A stretch of 64,000 bases of DNA from Acanthochlamys bracteata (lineage: Eukaryota; Streptophyta; Magnoliopsida; Pandanales; Velloziaceae), in assembly GCA_019914995.1 (NCBI GenBank), contig CM034141.1, forward strand, positions 2,108,001 to 2,172,000, in the 5' to 3' direction. Made by a program: the position numbers and the translations under genes. Positions 38,101 through 51,336 of the stretch are shown here, piece by piece. The notes under the pieces are model-generated. The model was given only the letters and a program-made list of their open reading frames with translations. It did not search any database and had not been told where the DNA came from. Numbering within the stretch: the first letter of the stretch is position 1; the number at the start of each line of letters is the position of its first letter.

Positions 38101-38875
38101 CAAGTGGGGGAGGAGAAACATAATAGTACGGAGACGGCGGAGACTTTTTTGGTGGTGGAGGGGACGTGTAGTGGTAAACCGGTGCCTCTGAAGATTTCGG
38201 TGGAGGAGGTGGTGATTTGTAATAGTATGGTGGTGGTGGAGACTTCTTAGGCGGAGGTGGTGATACATAGTAGTATGGAGGAGGCGGAGACTTCTTAGGT
38301 GGTGGCGGTGATGCATAATGATAAACCGGTGCCTCCGATGATTTCGGAGGTGGGGGTGGTGATTTGTAGTAGTATGGTGATGGAGGAGACTTCTTTGGTG
38401 GAGGTGGTGATGCATAATAGTAGGGTGGAGGTGGAGACTTTTTGGGTGGTGGAGGAGACACATAGTAGTACGGTGGTGGTGGTGATTTTTTAGGTGGAGG
38501 AGGAGAAACGTAGTAGTATGGAGGCGGCGGTGACTTCTTTGGTGGTGGAGGTGATGCATAGTGATAAACCGGTGCCTCCAACGATTTCGGTGGAGGAGAT
38601 GGTGACTTATAGTAGTATGGTGGTGGTGGGGAAGGAGAAGGTGGCGGTGGAGATTTATAGTAGTACGGTGGTGGTGGCGATGGTGAAGGAGGTGGCGGAG
38701 ACTTGTAATAGTAAGGTGGAGGCGGTGATGGTGGCGGAGGAGATGTATAGTAGTAAGGATCAGCTGACACGAGTGCAGCATTGGTAGCTACTGCCAAGAG
38801 AACAGCCATGGCTACGGCCAATGCCGGCCATGGCTGTCCTCTACGGGGGCCTCGATCACGTAAACTCATTAGCAA
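35132..38875 (-). CDS. extensin with central Ole e I domain
   Basis: There are two exons, 38875-37558 and 37122-35132, with a phase-1 GT-AG intron joining AAA-G to GT-GCC. The product is 1,102 residues. A signal peptide covers about 1-38 (hydrophobic ALAVAMAVLLAVA, then ADPYYY). The N-terminal arm (39-408) is built of SPPPP repeats with YYY and YHY. A pollen Ole e I-like domain spans about 409-535, with VKVVGRVYCYKCYNW before the intron and KVTCIAGDK, YGAKGCKVEL and SVCN after it. The C-terminal arm (543-1102) again has SPPPPxxSPPPPYYYV repeats and ends YYY. Extensins are secreted wall glycoproteins: Pro in SPPPP is hydroxylated and arabinosylated, and YXY motifs cross-link. A 192-bp (64-residue) higher-order unit is repeated in frame (markers at 35321, 35513 and 35705; the next at 36041 is spaced 336 bp). 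Without the intron it would be misread as two genes. Confidence 0.92.
35290..36060 (-). repeat. in-frame higher-order tandem repeat in extensin
   Basis: The marker TGCATAAACG occurs at 35321, 35513, 35705 and 36041. The first three are exactly 192 bp apart and the last 336 bp (112 codons), so all steps keep the frame. Each unit encodes YVYASPPPP plus several YHYVSPPPP blocks, and neighbouring units are nearly identical. This points to recent unequal exchange. Confidence 0.8.
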
Positions 38876-39016
38876 AAACTCCTACCAACTCTCCAAGTGC
38901 TATAGCTAAGCTATGCGAATATTTCGTATCTCCCTCGGAGAAGAGGGAGACTGGAAGTGGTGCAGAAGAGGAAAAAGAGAAGAAAGATTGGTGAGGGTTT
39001 AGTTGTTGAGGCAGGT

Positions 39017-39030
39017 GGGTTATATAAGAG
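39017..39030 (-). promoter_or_regulatory. TATA box of the extensin gene
   Basis: On the minus strand CTCTTATATAACCC gives a good TATA box about 145 bases before the start codon at 38875. The 5' UTR is then roughly 110 bases. Confidence 0.6.
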
Positions 39031-42000
39031 TGTTTGTTAGAACATAGCTGTCATTGGTGCACTATTCAAAATGGTTGCCACGATGATTAGGCACTCTTTG
39101 CTTGCTGTCAAGAGAAATGTTTAATTGTTCTAGTCTTTCAATTCCCTTAATGTTAAAACTATTACATTTTATTAACAATATATAGTACTGTGTGCTTCTT
39201 CTTCTTGTGTGTTATGGTCTCTTTAATATTTCACATTACCCATGTGAGTTTCAGCTATGAATGAGTCACCATATATTCACCCACTTTCCTGTCTTCCACC
39301 ATTTCCTTCGCTTGCTTTTTTTCTGAATTAGCTTTCCAATCTAAGCAATGAAAAAAAAAAGAACTTCTTTGTTATAAACTTATAACGTGAGCTTGAGTTT
39401 TCAAAGTTAGAATCGTGACATGTAAGGGAGCAAGTGATTTAACTGAGTTATAATATGTAAGATTAGTTGAACAGAGCTTGGCCATGAGTTTGGTAAAAGT
39501 TGTTATGGTGCGTTAACTAGCGTTTAGACAAATCCAATCTAGATCATTACCTAATCCATGTGATATAAAAAAGTAACAGGAATTGAATTAGTAGTGTTTT
39601 ATATGTGTTTCACTCAATGAATACAAAAGAGAAAAAGCTAGGTCATAATTTGCTTTTGAAAAATGAACTAGGTCATTTTCAGACAGCTACTTTGCAACAG
39701 CTTAAGCTAGCAAAACTGATTTATCTTCTCTCAGAAATTACAGGAAAAATGTTATCCATGCATATGCAGGTCAGGCATGCACCATAGGAAATTTATGCTC
39801 AGTAGAAAACCTACACCGTTTACATCGGACAGAGAACAGCAGATGAGCAGAATATACTTCCTGATCTTTAGTACGCCATTCAAAATGTTAAATTCTCACG
39901 CATACAGAATATGCAGAGCTGTTAACAAGAATTGAAACTCTGGTTTCACGGTGCATGATTGTTCAACTACCAGAACATGTTTCGTCTTTTGTATATTTTG
40001 AATGGAAATTCAATTGTAGCACGGCATTGACTAAAAGTCTCTGCAAAACTGGGAAGCAAAAACAGGTAATATGTTTTATATGTCACCGTTCACTGTAGAT
40101 TGATTTGATCTGATTGTCTAACATGCTTGAAGCTATCCCAAGATCTCCCTGAAATTAAGGCAGGATTCCATGACATATTACCAACATTGGAATTTTTTCA
40201 CATCTTTGAGCATTATAGAAAACGTCTCCCTTGAAGAAAAAAAAAAACCCTAAAAATTTGATACGAGAAGTACATTCAGATAGGCATGTAGGATCAATTT
40301 ATGATCATCCATGATTTATGGTTTATCGCTACTGCAATTTCCAAGCTTGAATCTAGTTGATTTGCACGATCGTTTGCTTGATATATAAAGTAGAACCAAA
40401 TTAGATGCATAAATGTATAAGCCACCGACTTTTGACAAATGCAAGTAAAAAATAGTCAGCACATAAATTTACAAAGAATAATTGTTGGTTGTTATCTTAT
40501 ATATTTTACCACTATCCCACCTTGAAGTTTTCGTCACACTAAATTAATTGATGACAATAGTAGTTGTTAGAGATAGAAACAAAATAAAATGATTAATCAA
40601 TTAAGGAGTTGGTACAATGTGGAAGCCATTATCTGCTAAGGACAACCACGTTCTTCTTTATCTCATCTCATGTGCCCTCAAAATCTTCTGTTCCTCAGTT
40701 TAGGAAGAACTGGTCCTTAAACTAGACTAGCAGCCGCCTGACATTAACCAGACAAACTACCCTTCAAAATTTTGGTTATATATGGTTAATGGATGGTGAT
40801 CTACAGCATGTTTTATGGATCTTGGTGTGGTTTTTTGTTTTTTTTTTCAATTAATATAATGAGCAAAGTAGGTTGAGCATTTAAATCAAAATTCAGTTTT
40901 CCTGTGAGATTACGTGAAATTGATTATTTTATACTTTTCTCTATATTTTTGAAATGATATCATCCTAATTGCTATTTTATCTCCTCGCACAGTTTTATAG
41001 AACCCAATAATTGATAACGAAACAACATGCAACAGTTAATTTTGATTTGATCTGATCGAGTCGCTAATGATTCTCCAGTTATTTTGCCTACCTTCTTTCA
41101 CTAATTATATGTTAAGTCAGGAAAGTTTGTCAATACCTCTTGCAGGTCTGTACTCTATTCATTATTATTATTGAACTAGAGAGGTGTCTTACGGTATTCA
41201 TAGTATGTTTATTCTAAAAAACTTTTATAATATTTTAATAAATATTTTATAGTATTAAAAAGATTATTTAAAAATTTAAAAATATAAATAAATTATATAT
41301 CATACACTTTTATGTATATTTTTTATTTTTAAAATAAAAATATTAGTTATTGAAAAGCTGGAATAAGCTCTATTTTAAAAAAGATTTTTATTTTAAGCAC
41401 TTTCTAACATTAATAATTTTATTTTAGGTAAAAAACGAAAACGAGTATGTGTAAGTAAATTTGTTGTGATGTAGCTGTCTTTAATGTCTAATTATGTTCT
41501 TAACATGATACAGTGTTAAGTAATTATCATTATCTTGATGTAACGATTTATTTTGTATATTAATTATACATAAAATATGCCAAGAAAATTTTAGATAAAC
41601 AGTTTGTTTTTCGATATGACATTCAAAATTACTTACAACTATTCATAAACTAGATTAGCATATCAAAGCTTTAAACAAAAAGTTACCGCTTGACTTTCAA
41701 ATTCTGCTTTATTTAATCACTATGATGACAATCATTACGGTGATGCATTACCAACTCATAGTTGATGTTTAGCAGTACTTTTTATAGTTTATTAAAATTT
41801 TATTTGAACGTTTGTTTTCTAATATATTATATTTTAAAATTTTAAAAATACAGATAAATTTTATGTTATAAATATATATATATATATTTTTAAAATAAAA
41901 TAGTCAAAATTTATTTTTAAGATAAATTTGAAGAACCGTCCATTTTGACGAGCACTCATAGAGAATCCCTTAATTAAAATAATCCAAATTTAATTTTCAC

Positions 42001-45000
42001 AGTTAGATATACAAAATTATTTTAGTATTTTATGACAAAATTTTAAACCAATGCTATAACTATTCGACCTCATTAAGATTTTTTCAAAACGTATTTATAT
42101 ATATTTAGTTTTCCAATCAAAACGCAGTTAAAATCAATGCTAATAAGTATGAGTCAAAATTTTTTTAAAATATTTTATTTCAATCGAAATACAAATAGAT
42201 TTCAATCCGATTTATTGATCAAAATATAATATATTTTGAGATGCAACACTGGATTTCAAAATATCTGCATCTCTTAATATATTTTTGAGCCCTTTTTCAG
42301 ACCCTTGATATATTTTTGGTAACTGGGACGCAACATTTGATTTCAAAGTACTTAAAAGACTGGTTGGAGATCGACGGACTCCCTTTCTAATCTTCTTTCA
42401 AATTTTACTCTTTCTCGCTCTCTGAGGTCTTCATCAACGCAAGCAGATAGGGGTTGTCCTAAAAGAAAAAAGAAAAGGCAAAGTGTCCTTAATTGAGTGA
42501 GAATCTGATTCTTAATTGGGAGAGACTGCATACTACAGCGCATTCCCTATCTACTTCTTGCTACTTCACTTCATTTTGAGAGAAAGGTTTAAGATATCCG
42601 CTGAACTTGGTAAATTCTACAAATTAACTCCATTTCAACTAATCACCAATTTCTTCCTACCTGTAAAGTTATCTAACATCTATTTGTTAATTGAGCTTTT
42701 TCATATGATATCAGAATTAAGTTTCACCAGAAAAAAACCTAATACCACATCTATTATATACTCAGTATCTGCTATATATATATTAAAAGACATGTTTTAC
42801 TTGGTCTTATATGAAATAATTAATTCATTAAGCCTAGACTTTTCCTAGAGAACAGTTCATATATGTATAATGATGATAGAACAAACTCGATTTATGCCAT
42901 TTAAATATGTGAAGCAATTGATCGATTGAAAACATAAAACTGTTGACGTTAACATCGACCACAATGATCAATCATTTTTTGGAATTTAATTAGTACTTCT
43001 TCCAGCTAAAGTTAATTGATGATACAACAAATATTCCTCTACTTCCTTCTTGCACAATATTATAGTCAAGCATAATATAACATGGACAACTTAGAAACTG
43101 GTCGAAATGATGGAATTAATTCTCAAAAAATTAAGAATGCATAATTTTTATTTTAACAAGTTGTCACTGTGCAATTAAATGTTTTCCTTCTTGGACGAAT
43201 GTGTGCTTTACTAGTGTACAAATAATAAATCTATTTTATTAGATAAAATCATTATATAAATTTTTCATAACGTAATGATTAATTATTTCGCCAAAAGGTT
43301 AGGAAATTAATCGTTGGAACTAATATGCATATAAGAAGTACCACAATATTCAATTTCAAATGCCTAGAGGCATTTGACGTTGCTTACCCAAAAATAATTT
43401 TTAATTTTTAATTATATATTTTTTAATATATTTTTTATAAATACTTAAAAAATAAATTTAAAATTTAAAAAATATAAAAAATTTTATATAATAAAATTTT
43501 TATATTTAATATTTTAATTTATTTTTTAATAAAAAATTTTATAAGATAAAAATATTTTTATTTTAAAATTACTCCTAAACGTCAATTATATATTGCTTGC
43601 TTGTTGAGTACAGTAACTAATGAATCCCATACATCACCTTCACGAACAGGCTGCACTGTGCAAGAACATGAGCTACTATTCCATCTATATGCAATGGTAG
43701 TTAGACTTTCATTGTTTCTAAGAATCTTCTGTATTAATTATTTATTTTATAAAGATTTTTCACTATTCATTTTCTGATCATTAGCTTGCGTGCCCATCTG
43801 TGTTCAACTTTGCCTGTCCAACTGTTTCTCCAGGAATCATGTGTTTGTCCAATATTGTTGAGAGTGGTTAGAGAAGTAAATAAATATATCTTTGTGTAGT
43901 TTCTAGATAATTCTAGACGTTGCTTGTTGGAAATTACAAGATCATGGGTTTTAGTGATTACGTTAGCTACTTTGGTTACTATTCTTATTCATTTTAATTT
44001 TTAATTTTATATTTTTTATAATATATATTCTTTAAAATTTAAAAATAATAGAAATATTTAACGTTAACTTTTTGACTATTGACGGCCAACATATGTGTTG
44101 CTGTTGACTGACCTAATAGATATTATTATTATTTTATTTATTTTTTTAGATAAAAGATATAATTTATTTAAAAAAAATTTTTAAATATTTTTTGTTTTAA
44201 AATTTTTTTTCAAAAGTCCTTTTAAATATTTCTTACATTTGCTTGCTTAATTAGCTTATATATATGAACCAAAATTGTAAACACATTTAGATAAAAATTA
44301 TATACGGGAGAATAACAATGACATTAAATTTAAAAGTAAGTGACAATAATATAGGATCGGGTTCCATATTAAAAGGATTGATCAATCTCTAAGAGATTTT
44401 AATCTCTCACTTATAATCACGTATCTATTTCAATATCTAACTAATGTGGAACTCTTAAGGAGAGTTGACTGTTAAGCCTACCAAGACAAAATCTATTTGG
44501 CCCAATTCAATACGAGTTACTAGTCCATCTTTAAGTTATCTAATCCATTTTTTTTACTTAGGTACCATCCTACGTCTCTATGCTACTAATCCGAACCTAA
44601 TCTAATTTAGAAGCTCAACAAATAAGTTACTTTGAGCTAATTCATACTAACATACGAGAGCTCTCGTACATATATGGACTTTTCGTCTTACCTTTAGCCA
44701 CGGTAGAATAACACCAACTCAGAAGTATTCAAATGCTAATGAGTTGAACTACTCGGATTATTTGCATCTTATTATAAGAACAAACTTAATATGGTTTGGT
44801 GAACGCGTTAATTAGATAACTGACTTTTAGAAGATTTTCAATTTATTAGAAAAGCTGTAATTGATCGTGTTCATGCATGTAGGTCTTTTTTTGACGTCAA
44901 TGCCATTTTATAATTTTGAAAATTTACATGGTATACACTTTGTTGTTCTGGTGTAATTACATATAGTACAGATAATTGTTTATTATTGACCTTCTTTATA

Positions 45001-46680
45001 AAGAAGTTTACTAGATCTGACCCAGAAAGTTCTGATGCGCATTATCACGATGTGTTTCAATTACAGAACACATAATACCTTTATCTTATTAGCCAGCTTG
45101 ATCAACGCTACCAAATTGATTTAGTTAATAAATACATAGAACATGAGACTGTGATTGCTTCATACTATTTAAAATTAAAAGCTTACTAAAATAAAATATA
45201 TATATACCAAATGAGAAGGCTAAGGAGATGTTTGTTACGTACTGCTTTTCATTTTAAATTTTTTTTATAGTTTTAATAAATTTTTTATAATATTTTATAA
45301 GTTTTTTTAAAAATCTAAATATTAAGTATATATCATATAACTATATATATATAATAATTATTAATTTTCTAGATTAAACAAATTATGCTTGTTTCTCAAA
45401 AATTAAAAATATTTTTTATTCTGAAATGTCACCATAAGGAGTTGCAAACGTCTTCTAAGTTCATTTTTAAGATAAACAACTTATTTCATAAACATATTTG
45501 ATTAAAATGAACTTATTTATATAGTAAATTGAGAACAATACTCGGCAACAAATACTTATAAACTGAAAAACTGTTAATAACTAAAATATTTTAAAATATT
45601 AATATATATTACTTATTTATAAATTACTTGTTTATATATCCTTCTTGATACACAGTTTAAATATTTTTTACTTAAATTTATTTTTCAAGTATAATTTATT
45701 TTAAATGTTTTTAATAATAATTACTTTTATATTAATGGTTACTTATAATTATTATTTTTTAAAAAGTACGAGCAAAATCCTTTAATTTTAAAAGAACAAA
45801 AATGTCTATAGAAATAAGAATGAAAATTTTTAATTTTTTAGAAAATAATAAACTGCCCTAAACAAGCTTAGCCAAACATGGTGGAAGAATTTTTTGGACT
45901 CCAGTTGGCGTATTGATTCATTATGGTAGTTGCTTAATTCAAGTGTTTACGTTTCAACCAGTTGGCGGCGTATGCAAAGAATCGTCTAGCCAAATACTTA
46001 GTTTCTGGATAAGTTTTTCGAACTGAAATCTAAGCACAATCTCGTAATGGATTTCGAATTAATCAAAAACTAAGCAAACAAGTGATATATATATACAGAG
46101 TCCTTAATGATCGTTTGATTTCTTCAGCCTGCTATTCTAATCTTTGTGTTACTTGTCTAGACTTGCTAGCTTGAAAAAGATTGCCTACCAACATTAGATC
46201 AAATGTCTACAGCAAACTTCAATCACATTGTATCAAAGTATAATTAGACCAACAAATTATTCCTTCACTGAAGTCTTTCTAATTAATGATCTAGGTTTAC
46301 GTGTTTATCACCTGCTACTTTGTATGTTTTGAATAAAACGGAACGGTCATTATTAAATTTAGAGGATAACGAAAAGTTTCAGAACGATGTTCATTGTAAA
46401 TTTTGTCTTCGAAGGGTGGTGAACTATCACTTTCAGCTTGACGTCATTGTTTATGCTTTTAAAATTTCTAAAAATTTTCAGAATTTGAACTTGAATCGGA
46501 AAATATTTTGAAATTTGAATCAAAAAGAGTTAGATTGGGCCCAATTAAACCAATCGTAGACGGGCTTTAGCCTGCAAAACAAAATCCGCAGTTATAGTTG
46601 GGCTTTATTCAAGCAGAGCATAATCCGTTCACATTTATTATTGGAGGATTTAATAGAAATCCAAAAGCAGTCGGGCTGGG
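39031..46680. other. long intergenic region
   Basis: I find no gene in about 7.6 kb. It holds several AT-rich repeat copies (about 41205-41400, 41780-41940, 43378-43585, 43990-44220, 45240-45430) and an (AT)n run near 41870-41886. Around 44290-44720 there is less AT-rich sequence of retroelement-flank character, but no ends or coding sequence support a call. Open stretches at 42352-42848 lack domains. Confidence 0.45.
43378..43585 (+). repeat. AT-rich dispersed repeat, well-preserved copy
   Basis: It reads TTTTTATAAATACTTAAAAA, then TTTAAAAAATATAAAAAATT and TTATATAATAAAATTTTTAT. It is bounded by GGCATTTGACGTTGC on the left and CTCCTAAACGTC on the right. The GACGTT/AACGTC edge pair is suggestive of inverted termini. 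Confidence 0.5.
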
Positions 46681-46929
46681 CAGGGCCGGACCGGCCCATT
46701 TTGGGCCGAATGCTACAATTGATTTGGTTCAATCTGTCGGTTTGTTATTTATTTGTTTTTAAAAAATTAAAAAAATTATAAAAAATTCTTATTAAATATA
46801 AAAAGTTAAAAAAATAACATTTAAAATTATTATTAAATATAAAAAATTTATTACAAATTTGCAATATATATATATATACATTTTAACTTGTACTTCGAAT
46901 ATTTTTATTTAAAAATAATTTTAAAAATT

Positions 46930-49040
46930 ATTCAGTCAGATCTTTATTGTGAGTTGGTGCATTCTTTTTGACTTCAAGTTCCTAGTCCTTCAAACAACTT
47001 AGCACTTCAATCATCTCCCTGGTTAGTTATGTTCTGCATTATTCAATTATCCTTCCGGCTGTAATAAATATCGATTCCGAAGACACCGTGGAGACATGAA
47101 TAGTTAAAATGTCATGTGCTAATTGAGAGAGTAATGAATATCTTATTGAATGTGTCTTTCACCAGTTCAAAATATTAAAACTTTCTGAATTTTCGTCGTC
47201 TTCTACAATAATGGTATCTCTTTCAAAATATTTATTCAAGTCCTAAGAAGATTGCATGCTGCTTAAAGTTAAAAATGATGTTGAACTTGAGTCAGGTTTG
47301 ACGGAGATCAAAGACCAATTGATTTTTTTTTTCTTCTTACGTTGATGAGTTTGTGCCGTTATCACTTGCTATTGTTGATTCCGCAAATTACCAAACCTAA
47401 CTTCATAAAGATCATAAACTTCGTATAGTTTGGTAAGAGCGTTAGTTATTTCAATTGAATATCAAAAATATTCAAATACATACCAATATATGTAAGAATA
47501 TTAGAAAAATACACAAGTTTAAATTTAGGATCTAACATAAAGGTGAAACAATATTAAAAAAGAATATTCAACTAATAATTTTTTAATTTGCTAGTCATTA
47601 TTATAACTATAGGTCAAAGTAATTGATCTATTACATGTGAATGCAACATAATAGTTATGTTAAAAATTGAATGCAGAACTACTGGAGAAGTAGGATAGTA
47701 AACACCAGATAATAAAGCAGTAGCATCATAAAAAGTTTTTAAAAATTCTACAAAATTTTCAGTAATAATCCAATTAGTTTCTGTAAATATGTTATTACCC
47801 ATTCTTATATTATAAAAATCAGAATCACATTTTTATAATTTAAAGTACTTTTTAACATTAAATAAATAGAATTTCATCTTACTGTCATATCAAGGTTGAA
47901 CTTTCAGGACTTTAGATGTTTTGCTATGGAATATGTCTTAAATTAGCTAAACGTTGCTTTGAACTAGTAATAAAGAAATAACAACACGAATATCATTAAT
48001 CTTTTCACTTACTAGCTGCCCTGATTGTACGATCAAATTGATAATATTGCAATCACAATGTTGATATAGTAAAATTACTCACATGTATGAGCTTAGCTAC
48101 ATCTCAAAAAAATCAAATTGCTTTGGTATTTGCTAAATCATTATCTAGTGTGATGGAGACAATGCGGTTGCTTATGCCCCATTCTTTAACTATATTTATT
48201 ATGCGCTCAGAAATATTTTTAGCATCATGTGAGGAATTAATAAGTTTAAAACCAATAATCTTTTTTTGCATAATCCATTAGGAATCTAAATAATGTGCAA
48301 CAATAATTAAATAATTTTATTTAGCTCTACCGCTCCAAATATCACATGTTAATGCAATAGAAAATTTTAATAAACTTAATGCAAATTTTAATATAGTGCG
48401 CATTTTATTTTAATAAATAATAATATTGCTTATAGTAGTTGTTCTACTAACTTTTTGAGATTATTGACAAATACTCTTTTAACATGTTCTTCATAAAGGA
48501 TGACTCACCAAATTCAATAGATAAATTTATAGTACAAATTATACGGGCAAGAGCTTCTCTATCTACATTAGAATCATAAAATCAAATACTTACAGAACCA
48601 TACGTATTGAATTTAAATTGAGTTTGTGAATATTCCCTTTCGAATTTTTTTTGGAACCACATTTTTTACCATATGCTATTAAATGTTAGGTTCTTGCATT
48701 AGGATTAGCAGTTAGAAGGTTTTTGCAAAACTTACATCTTGTCATTTTTTATTTAGTTCCATCACCTTGCACTGTATATTTGGCGATGAAATAATTCCAA
48801 GCTTTAGCCGTTATGACTTTTGAACTTTTTGTTGTTGTCGATGTCGATACTGAAGCTGAACTACTTCCAACACTCTAAATTGGAGGACTTTCGTTGCATC
48901 TTTGATGGAAACTTCTTCTTCATATTGGAGGAATTTCATCTCCTTCATTCATCCGTACAATATCTATCTCCTCTAAATTTTGATTGTACATGCCATATTC
49001 ATCAATATCAAATTTAATGTCACGAATATTTTGATCCATT
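46930..49040 (-). pseudogene. hAT transposase pseudogene (BED finger to dimerisation region)
   Basis: Read on the minus strand with many stops and small shifts, homology can be followed in order. It starts MDQNIRDIKFDIDEYGM near 49039. A BED zinc-finger region follows (KAWNYFIAKYTVQGDGT, TRCKFCKNLLTANPNA, then H...C), then FYDSNVDREALARIICTI and FSIALTCDIWSG. Next come IVKEWGISNRIVSITLDND, NIINLIVQSG and ENFVEFLKTFYDATALLSGV. The C-terminal region reads NSESFNILNW, RYSLLSQLAHDILTIHVSTV and SSESIF. These are the standard landmarks of plant Ac/Tam3-like transposases. Many in-frame stops (for example after EIPPI and before KTHSIRYS) make it nonfunctional. Confidence 0.85.
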
Positions 49041-49249
49041 TGAAATAACAATTATAATTTTTTAAAAATTAGAGAATAAAAAAATATGAATTTAAAAAAT
49101 AAAGTAACAAAAAAATATTTTTATAAATTTATATGAGTTTGAGTAGGATGAAAATGAGAATTGAGAAAGTTGTGTGAAAAATAAATAAAAATAGGATGTA
49201 TTTATAGGTGAAATGTGAATTTTAAAATAAAAGAAAAACAAAAAGAAAC

Positions 49250-49345
49250 TTTAGTCTACAACCAACGGGTGTGTTACCGTTGGCTGACATTAGCCAACGG
49301 TAACACACCATTGGCTGCTGCTGTCAGCTTGCCAATGGTTAGCTG
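49250..49345. repeat. hairpin-forming inverted repeats upstream of hAT transposase
   Basis: A perfect 18-bp stem (GGTGTGTTACCGTTGGCT at 49268-49285 with its complement at 49292-49309) has a 6-base loop. The pairing can be extended outward to about 25 bp with small bulges. Next to it, TGTCAGCT and AGCTGACA (about 49323-49346) form a second stem. The words TTGGCTGAC and TTAGCTGAC recur. Confidence 0.8.
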
Positions 49346-49563
49346 ACAACAGTATGACCGTTAGTTTTTTTTTACCTGATCAATGGTAAACGTTGACCAG
49401 GTCAAACTCAATATTGACCGGTCAACGTAACAGTAATCGGACGGGTGGCTAACAAAGTCGGCTCGATACCGCTTGTAGGACTGGGCTGGCGCGGTCTTAT
49501 TACTATTCACCGAGCCATCCAGACCAATACTCGGGCCGGCCCATTTGGCTCGGCCCATTTCTG

Positions 49564-51336
49564 CATCTATAGATTTTAATATTCGGGATCTTTATTGAAA
49601 CGAATAAAAAGAGAAGAAAGAAATTGCAACTGTCACGACTCTTTTGTGAGACACAGAAAGAGTGAGATATGGAGAGAGAGAATCTTGCAACAGTCATACC
49701 ATATATTCTCCTCCTTTGTGAGACACAAAGAGAGAGAATGAAAACATTGCAACAGTTATAACTTTTTCTCTTTTACAAGACAGAGAGAATCTTGCAACGG
49801 TCACAATCTCTTTTTTGTGATGCATAAAGAGAGAGAAATAGAGAATGTAGTGAGAATGAGAGATTGATGGGTGCGTGTTATTGCCGGTGTTGCGGGAGAA
49901 GTCGGCGGTGGACGGAATCATCATAGACACTCTCGATCAAGTCCTTGTTTGTGATTGGCATTAGGCTTCATGTCGATAATATTGTAAGCAATCTATCCCT
50001 TCTTCCATCTTAATTAAAAGTTATAGCTAGTGGTTCCTGTTTTGTTTTTCTTTTATTGATTTAGTGTTATGTTTTCAATCAGTCATCAATTTTGGTTTGA
50101 ATTAGCAGTTTAGGGATCAGCCGGTTATGTAAAATTTTGGTGGACTTGTCAAATCGATTGAAGGGTACGAATGGGTGTTGGTTAGTTTCAACTGTGAAAT
50201 AATATATCAGTTGATCAATTATGTGGTTAAAGTAATTGTACATGTAGATGGATTTATCGTCAATTATATATTGCAATTCTTTTGCTCCTTTAGTTTGTTA
50301 GGAAATTAGTTGCTTTATGCGCTTAAAGTGTAAATGTATATACCATATAGGTATATTCTAACAGCTATTAGGTTTTGGGAACAGTTGAATTATTTTCAAA
50401 TTTGGTTGAATCTGTTTTTTTATTATAGTAGTGTTAGTTTACCTATCGTGGATGAGTCAAAATAGTAGAAGTGGTTATATTTGACTTATAAGCAGTTTGC
50501 ATTAACTAATTACTAATCCATATAGAGTAATGTTGCTTCTGTTGTTCATATGCTTGGACGTAAAGCAAATACATCAGCCAAAATTAATCGTCGTTATTTT
50601 CTTATTGGTGACTTTTAGGAATTTATAAGATGCTTGTGGATAGTAATCTTTATGGTTAGTAGTCTTATTAGATGCTTGGTCCTTCATGTGTTAGTTTGTT
50701 GCATGTGTAGGCTTAAATGAAGGTAAGATTCTCTTATTATGGATAGTAATAGATCAAAAATCATATTATGAGATGTACTAGAATCTAAAATTCAAGAAGA
50801 AAAAGATATATCAGGAGAGGCTGAGGAGGCAGATGCAGATGAGCCAACAAAAATAGATTGTCACAAAAGCTGAAGTTCTATCTGTCTGGCTTCTTGGAAT
50901 GAGTAGAAGAAGAATTAGACTACTGATGAGGGTGAAAAGAATTCCTATGGTAGGACCACTATCCCTCCCGAATTGGAAGAAGAAGTGTGTGAAGGAGAAT
51001 CAAGAACTGTAGTTGAATCAGAAGTCGTCAAGGTAGGCACCATCATTGAAAAAGATCGCAAGCGAGTCCTCCGCAATAAGTTTAGAAATTGCAGCATCCA
51101 GATCTATGTTATTCTATACGGTAAGGTCACTCATCCGTTAAAACTTCGGTCGCAAAGTCATAAAAAACTGATAAAATTGACGACACTTACAACATGTATA
51201 ACACTCGTGACAGGTACAGTTAGGACCTTCAAGTTTGAAGAACTCGTGTCAGTAACTTCGAATTAATATAGCAAACTTTTAAATAGTACAATCACCCTGT
51301 CTAGCGGCCCACATCTCTGTGAGAATTTGATACTCT
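49564..51336. other. intergenic, with tandem repeat and one unsupported ORF
   Basis: The first 280 bases hold a GA-rich tandem repeat. Further right, 50780-50875 and 50973-51266 are acidic or charged open stretches (EEKDISGEAEEADADEP; EEEVCEGESRT) that could be remnants of one coding sequence, but I recognise no domain. Confidence 0.4.
49621..49840. repeat. imperfect tandem repeat (GA-rich)
   Basis: There are four units of about 50-65 bases. Each pairs a TTGCAACaGTCA-like start with a CTCcTTTGTGAGACAcA and AGAGAGAGAAT tail. Units begin near 49624, 49686, 49747 and 49793, and drift increases in the last one. Confidence 0.65.

Larger units (their letters stand above)
46681..49563 (-). mobile_element. 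decayed autonomous hAT transposon
   Basis: One end is GC-rich, CAGGGCCGGACCGGCCC at 46681. At the other end, 49531-49563, the minus strand reads GGGCCGAGCC and GGGCCGGCCC. These GGGCC-rich blocks are probably degenerate terminal inverted repeats in otherwise AT-rich DNA, but exact boundaries and an 8-bp duplication could not be fixed. The interior carries the hAT transposase remnant at 46930-49040. A strongly self-complementary region lies between the transposase start and the right end. Confidence 0.7.

Noticed and set aside
35146..38787. Several long open frames on the plus strand and in other minus-strand frames across the extensin
   Set aside because: They are by-products of the CCACCACC-type repeat coding. 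They show low-complexity Glu/Val/Ser or His/Thr/Leu patterns and no start context or domains.
49361..49930. Overlapping minus-strand frames starting in the tandem repeat
   Set aside because: They follow the GA-rich repeat (Phe/Ser/Leu-rich translations) and cross the presumed hAT border.
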